Shown: positions 59,056 through 64,000 of the stretch, piece after piece
Numbering within the stretch: the stretch's first letter is position 1
Layout: every line of letters begins with the position of its first letter
Source: Cymodocea nodosa
Lineage: Eukaryota > Streptophyta > Magnoliopsida > Alismatales > Cymodoceaceae
DNA: 64,000 nucleotides
NCBI GenBank assembly: GCA_036874045.1
Contig: CM072338.1
Span: 14,654,501 to 14,718,500 of the forward strand
Reading direction: 5' to 3'
Notes under the pieces: model-generated
Told to the model about the DNA's origin: nothing
Database searches by the model: none
Seen by the model: the letters and a program-made list of their open reading frames with translations, nothing else
Translations under genes and position numbers: made by a program

Positions 59056-60140
59056 TATGACTACTTTTGAGAGAGCAAAGAGTGTCAGAGAACGAAATTG
59101 TATAAGTTAGATTGTTGAAGTAGATGTATTTTTCTTATATATTTTGATAGAGTTATTAATCGAAGCAAACAAAAGAAATCATGATAAGAAGATAAAAGGT
59201 AGTACTTAGGATGATGTAATAAAGAAATACAACAATAGAAGGAATAGAAATATCACTAAGAAAATATAAAAAGTTGTATTAAGAATTGATGACAAATGTA
59301 TTGCAATTATACAAAAATTGCAAAATAAAGTGAATGAGATTGAAATTTCATATATAGGCATATTAACATAGATGATAAGATATGGAAAGAGTTCATTAAT
59401 GTTAGATTTCTTATGACTTATTTTAAATATGTTAAACTTTTTAAAAGATCATTTTTAACTAGATTTTTTTTTGTAGTCACATTTAGAGTGTAAAGGTTGC
59501 AAGGGAAAATCATGTCTAATTTATGAACAACTGTAGCAAATTTTTGAAGGTAATATGACTAATGGAAGTATGATTAGACAATACATTGATAGTTTAGAAA
59601 ATGATATGGAGTTTATGTCTAATACTCAAGATGTAAAGTTCAACACCTTCATCAACATACAAGAAATAATGGACATAAATTCTAACTTATCACATAGTTT
59701 AGAAAATAATACATAAACTCCAATTGAGAGGAGAAAAAAGGACAAGTAAGCATGACCTCATGTAGAATCCCACAAATTATTTTAAAGATGCAATAAATGC
59801 TATTATGCATATGTGTGAAACAGATAATACTATCATAAGTGTACGTAATGCGTATTTTAGAGAGATAATTTTTATGTAAAAGAGTATAGTTAATCTTTAA
59901 AAGAGTATGATTGATGTTGAACAACAAATGTTAATGTATACACTAAAGTTTACACAATGTTTAAATGAAGTCATTGCAATGTTGCTTAAGATTGAAGGCC
60001 TTTCTACACTCTAACAATATAAAGCTACAAAGTAATTCCAAATGTTAGAAATAATAAGTCAAATATTTTTAAGTCTAATAAAAGAAATGTGACATAGATG
60101 GTTAAAGTTTTACCTAGGATAGAATACTTGCATCCATGAA
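59056..60140 (+). pseudogene. H3 ORF1: Myb/SANT-like protein remnant
   Basis: Reads MTTFERAKSVRERN, then VEVDVFFLYILIELLIEA, KIKGST and KKYNNRRNRNITKK, colinear with the H2 ORF1. The C-terminal part near 59900 carries QQQMLMYTLKFTQ-like text and ends near 60140. Several in-frame stops. Confidence 0.68.
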
Positions 60141-60238
60141 ATGTTTCAGTTTTATGATGTTATATGTTTATGTTGACATACTATTTAAATGTTATGCTAC
60201 TATGTCTTTGTGAAAGGATAATATTTTGTTATGTTGAA

Positions 60239-60836
60239 GAGAATGTGGAATGACTTTCTTTTTTTTTTGTTATTCAAATATGGAATGAATTTGTATTATA
60301 TGTTCATGTGTAATATTTTATTATGTTAAAGAGAATGTGGAATGACTTTTTACTATTTGTTTGTTATTCAAACATAGAATGAATTTGTGTTATATGTTCA
60401 TGTGTAATATTTTATTATGTTGAAGAGAATGTGAAATGACTTTTGTTATTTATTTGTTATTCAAATGTGGAATGACTTTCTGTTATTTGTTTGTTATTCA
60501 AATGTGGAATGGATTTATATTATATGTTCAGGTGTAATATTCTATTATGTTGAGGAGAATGTAGAATGACTTTCTATTATTTGTTTGTTATTTAAATGTA
60601 GAATGAATTTGTGTTATATATTCTTGTGTAATATTCTATTATGTTGAGGAGAATGTGGAATGATTTTATGTTATTTGTTTGTTATTCAAGTGTGAAATGA
60701 ATTTGTGTTATATGTTTGTGTGTAATATTCTATTATGTTGAAGAGAATGTGGAATAACTTTTTGTTATTTGTTTGTTATTGAATTGTGGAATGAATTTGT
60801 TTTATATGTTTGTGTGTAAAATTTGTTCTATTTTGG
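60239..60836 (+). repeat. Tandem array in H3, unit 92-94 bp, about 6.5 copies
   Basis: Units start GAGAATGTGGAATGAC at 60239, 60331, 60425, 60555, 60649 and 60743. The unit also holds TTATTTGTTTGTTATTCAAA and GGAATGAATTTGTGTTATAT. One junction is longer by a partial unit (near 60463). It lies between the ORF1 end and the transposase start. H2 has two to three degenerate half-units at the same place (52455-52570). Confidence 0.9.
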
Positions 60837-60882
60837 TAGAGTATATTATGATAAATTGTTAATTTTCTTGTTACTTTGTAGG

Positions 60883-62264
60883 TGAAGATAAATTTTAATG
60901 AAATGTTTCCCAATATGGTTGATAACATCCTAATGTTAATTGATGAAGAAGAAAAGAGGCTAAAAAGAGGCGAAGACATCTACTTTCTTTGTGGAATTTC
61001 TTAACAGAGATGATAAGTATGCCAAGTTTACTTTCAAATAATACAAGTCATATTTATAGTAATAAAGGAGCAGATTACATAAAAATATTATTAGATCCAC
61101 TTCAACCACATTAAGCTTATAATTGTCAAAAGATTTATACAATGAGTTAAAGTGCTTTTCATAGCTATTGTGATTTAATGAGAAATAAAAGAATGATTAG
61201 AGATACCAACAACATCAGTGTGAAGGAAAAACTTATCATGTTTCTTATAATTATCAAACAAAATCAATGGTATAGAATAACTATAGAGTAATTTAGTCAT
61301 TTAAGTTGGACAGTTAGTAAATACTTTAATAAAGTATTGTATGCTATATTATGACTAAATGTACTTATAACAATACCTTTATCATCAACACCAAGTCGAA
61401 TTTAGAATGATTCAAATGTGTATTCATATTTTAAGGTACATATTTGTAAGTGTATTTTCCTCATTTTTTAGATTATTTTTAAGAATATTGAAATTTATTT
61501 AATATTTACAAGAATGTGCTATTGACGTTATATATATCAAAATGACTATTTATGAAAAGAAAACAACACCATTTAGGAATAGGAAAGGCAAATTGTCTCA
61601 AACTATTATGATGACATGTAATTTTGACATGGAATTTATGTATATTTTAAGTAGTTGAAAATGATCAATAGTTGATGCTTGTGTCCTCCAAAATGTAATA
61701 AGTAGATCTAATGGCTTTTAGATTTTATTAGGTAAATGTCTTAAGTATATTTGGAAGTTATAATTACATTAGCACACTAATATCTATTTATATATAGGTA
61801 AGTTTATGCAACAAGTAGGTGCTAGATATCCTAATCAAGTAGAATTTATTTGTTCATTCTGAGGTATGTAATATCATTTATCTGATTATGTTAATGATAA
61901 ACTTCCTAGTAATAGTGTAGAAAACTTCAACTATAAACATTCATAGATAAGAATAGTGATTGAGTATATATTAAGAGTTGTCAAACATCATTTTTCAATA
62001 TTACAAGATCATGTGCTATATCCATATAAAACATAAGTGAAGATTGTCATTACATATTTTTTACCTCATAATTTCATTCATAAGACTAATAGAGAAGATT
62101 TACTTAAAGATTTTCAAGATGAATTGGAAGAGTTAAATATTATTGATGATATACAATCAACATGAAAAGTACATGTAGAAGCAAATACATAGGTTGAAAT
62201 GAATAAAAAATAAAGAAAAGAATTAGTAGATAAGATGCACTTAGATATGATGATAACAATTTAA
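60883..62264 (+). pseudogene. H3 DDE transposase remnant
   Basis: Start NFNEMFPNMVDNILM-like, parallel to H2. The first catalytic block at about 61510 has lost the Asp codon in a deletion of about 7 nt. In the second block (about 61818) the Asp codon is replaced by Gly (VGARYPN). The third block (about 61960, VIEYILRVVK) keeps Glu. The C-terminal tail (about 62090-62264) includes LLKDFQDELEELNIIDD. Inactive. Confidence 0.78.
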
Positions 62265-62663
62265 GATGAAAAGACTATTTGATATTATTTATGTTGTAAT
62301 TTTTTAAAATTATTTTCTAGAAAATGTCTTTGTACTTTTCAAAGGAATTTTAGGTTTTAGAATAATCTATCAATGTGTGATATTTGTATTTTAGTAATAT
62401 TATAATTTTAAAATTCCAAAATAGATAGTGATGTATCAAACATTTTAGTTTAAGTAGTACACAATCCTTTTCTTTAAATTTTGACTTTTCGAACTTTTTT
62501 AATGTATACTAAACCTTCCATGAATTCTAACGTTCTAAACTCTTTGACATGTACACTAAACTCCACTAGGAATTCAAACTTTTTAGACATTTCATTTCTA
62601 ATAATTCTAAACTTTTCATTTCTTTTTCATTTGAACATTCCAACATACACTAAGAAACCCTAA

Positions 62664-63030
62664 CTCTCCTACCAAAATCTTTGAGAACCACATTGTTTTT
62701 TATGTAGAAATCCATAACTCCTATCTTTGAATCCCAAAATTAGAGTTGTAATCAAATGTAGTCTAAAAGTCAATTTATCATACTTGTTACATGTTGTTAC
62801 TAGTAGTTTGTAATGGTCTTTAAATAATGAAAATATGATTTGTGAGCTTCTTATGGAAGACATCTTTAACATTTTCCCTACTATGAGTCATTCCTCGTAA
62901 CCCTAGATTTTACTATGTCGTAGCTAGTGAGTTGTTGCCTATTCATCTTCCTCTGTGCATTGCACATCACCTTAGGAAGACATCTGATCTTCCTTTCTTA
63001 CTATCAGAGCAATCATATCTCAACCTACAC
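62664..63030. other. Unassigned stretch
   Basis: Separates H3 from the copia gag remnant. The part after 62880 (CTCGTAACCCTAGATTT, later AGGAAGACATCTGATC) may be the copia LTR end or leader, but no boundary is clear. Confidence 0.35.
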
Positions 63031-63032
63031 AA

Positions 63033-63720
63033 TGTCTAGTAGCTCAAGCTTTACAAGTAGTGGAAGAAGTGATCGTCTCTAGGTATTATTTGTATCTTCT
63101 TCTCGATGCTTTCTTCTTACTATGCCAAATATCTCTAATCTTATTCTAGTAAAGTTGGACAAGACTAACTTCCTAATGTGGAAGGCATTATTCGAAACAA
63201 TACTTAGAAGTTATTAGTTAATGTCATATATTAATGACACAACTAGTGCCCTAATTGTTAGTCTATAGAGTATGTAGACTAGTTCAAATGTTTTGGATAA
63301 ATGCTTCTTTATCAATGTTGGCTCTTCCCTATGTTGTGGAGCTAGAACTACCAAGGAAGCTTGTTTGGGACAATCTTGTTAGTAGATTTAGAACATTTAG
63401 ACCTACTTATGTTATGACTTTGAGAAGAAAATTGCTACACATCAAAATGGGGGAACGTAGTATGCAAAATTAGTTGCACAAGATTAAAGTTCTTGTAGAT
63501 CAACTAAGGGCAAGTGGCTCAATGGTCTATGAAGAGGAGCTTTAGATGCACATTTTAAATGGGCTACTATAGTTTTATCATGTTTTTGCTTCATCCATTT
63601 GAGTTGGAGGTACTCCGATTAATGTTATTGAACTTCAATCTCTTTTTATTTATGAAGAAATTAATATGAATGAAGAAGTTGTCAAGGGTGAAGGGATGAT
63701 TGCTTTTGTTAGATAATGAC
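63033..63720 (+). pseudogene. Ty1/copia gag remnant (UBN2-like)
   Basis: Near 63140 the reading VKLDKTNFLMWKALF is the typical gag opening of plant copia elements (KLDxxNYLxWK). The frame 63255-63473 continues with WINASLSMLALPYVVEL, then RKLVWDNLVSRF and MTLRRKLLHIKMG, matching the UBN2 gag domain. Stops and frameshifts break it. The rest of the element is not recognisable before the window ends. Confidence 0.75.
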
Positions 63721-64000
63721 ACATGACAATTCCTATCATGTCAGCCGCCACACTAATTGTCACCCTCCCTCCCCTACTTTGTCGGAAAGCTTAAGCTCTG
63801 GTTTGATGTAACAGTCCAAATCAATTTCATCAGAAAGTGTAGATTGAATCTCATCCGACGATCAAGGATTTTTGTGCTTTTTATCTAACGGACCATGATT
63901 TCTCTACTTTTTAATCTAACAGTTAGGATCAAATTTGATAATCAACGGCGAAGATTACATCATTTAGAACACATTAGATGGGTTGGATCGCATCTGATCG
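63721..64000. other. Unassigned end of window
   Basis: Noncoding. Words such as ATCTAACGGACCATGATTT, ATCTAACAGTTAGGATC and AATCAACGGCGAAGATT are variants of one another, so it is probably part of a dispersed repeat or LTR. Confidence 0.4.

Larger units (their letters stand above)
56957..62663 (+). mobile_element. PIF/Harbinger element H3 (about 5.7 kb, decayed)
   Basis: The leader at 56957-57110 is parallel to H2 48120-48240 (GGAAAAGGAAAGTTTTAAAT, then GATGGAA, AAATTCTGACCATAT). A C-rich block lies at 57080-57420. ORF1 remains at 59056-60140, a tandem array at 60239-60836, and transposase remains at 60883-62264. The right end (reverse complement GGGTTTCTTAGTGTATG) matches H2. The left inverted repeat is not well preserved. 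Two frames in the 5' spacer (57519-57743 and 57866-58090) match nothing known. Confidence 0.75.

Noticed and set aside
1..64000. tRNA, rRNA or CRISPR arrays
   Set aside because: No cloverleaf, rRNA core or spaced direct-repeat array was recognised. Tandem repeats found here are plant minisatellites or transposon parts.

Overview
The window is nuclear DNA of a flowering plant, probably a monocot. The evidence is the spliceosomal introns, the plant-only kinase families, the many plant transposon families, and two G+C-rich coding starts in an otherwise A+T-rich region. The species cannot be named from the sequence. I can support three host genes. Most of the rest is decayed transposable elements.

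Gene 1 (4888-15069, +) is the 3' part of a NIP30/FAM192A (Fyv6-type) nuclear protein gene. Four exons are visible, and the first two are separated by an 8.4-kb intron packed with copia, LINE and Harbinger debris. Its N-terminal exon was not found. Gene 2 (27116-32631, -) is a complete 13-exon CBL-interacting protein kinase of the CIPK1/CIPK17 type, about 465 residues, with every intron in phase 0. Gene 3 (42907-44838, +) is an intronless LRK10-like (LRK10L) receptor kinase of 643 residues with signal peptide, cysteine-rich ectodomain, one membrane span and a kinase domain.

Transposon layout: a chromovirus remnant (1-1.94 kb); copia remnants (6.3-7.9, 15.6-16.9 and 63.0-63.7 kb); LINE remnants (10.6-12.2 kb +; 26.9-21.1 kb -, split by a Harbinger element; 38.1-41.3 kb +, interrupted by a CACTA-like element); a 1.78-kb hAT-like element holding a minisatellite (17.8-19.6 kb); and a 524-bp element with about 115-bp terminal inverted repeats (45.4-45.9 kb).

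The dominant theme is PIF/Harbinger. There are three large decayed copies, H1 at 21.7-25.8, H2 at 48.1-56.5 and H3 at 57.0-62.7 kb. Each has a C-rich leader, a Myb/SANT-like ORF1 and a DDE transposase. Four smaller derivatives lie at 8.3, 20.5, 37.0 and 41.3 kb.

The most unusual structure is in H2. Two solo-LTR-like insertions of one family sit in opposite orientation (about 49.0-50.7 and 53.1-55.2 kb). They carry perfect short hairpins built on TTGAGTTA/TAACTCAA, and one also carries a tandem array built on AACTATCCGA/TCGGATAGTT. Element boundaries are approximate unless an inverted repeat or target duplication is cited.
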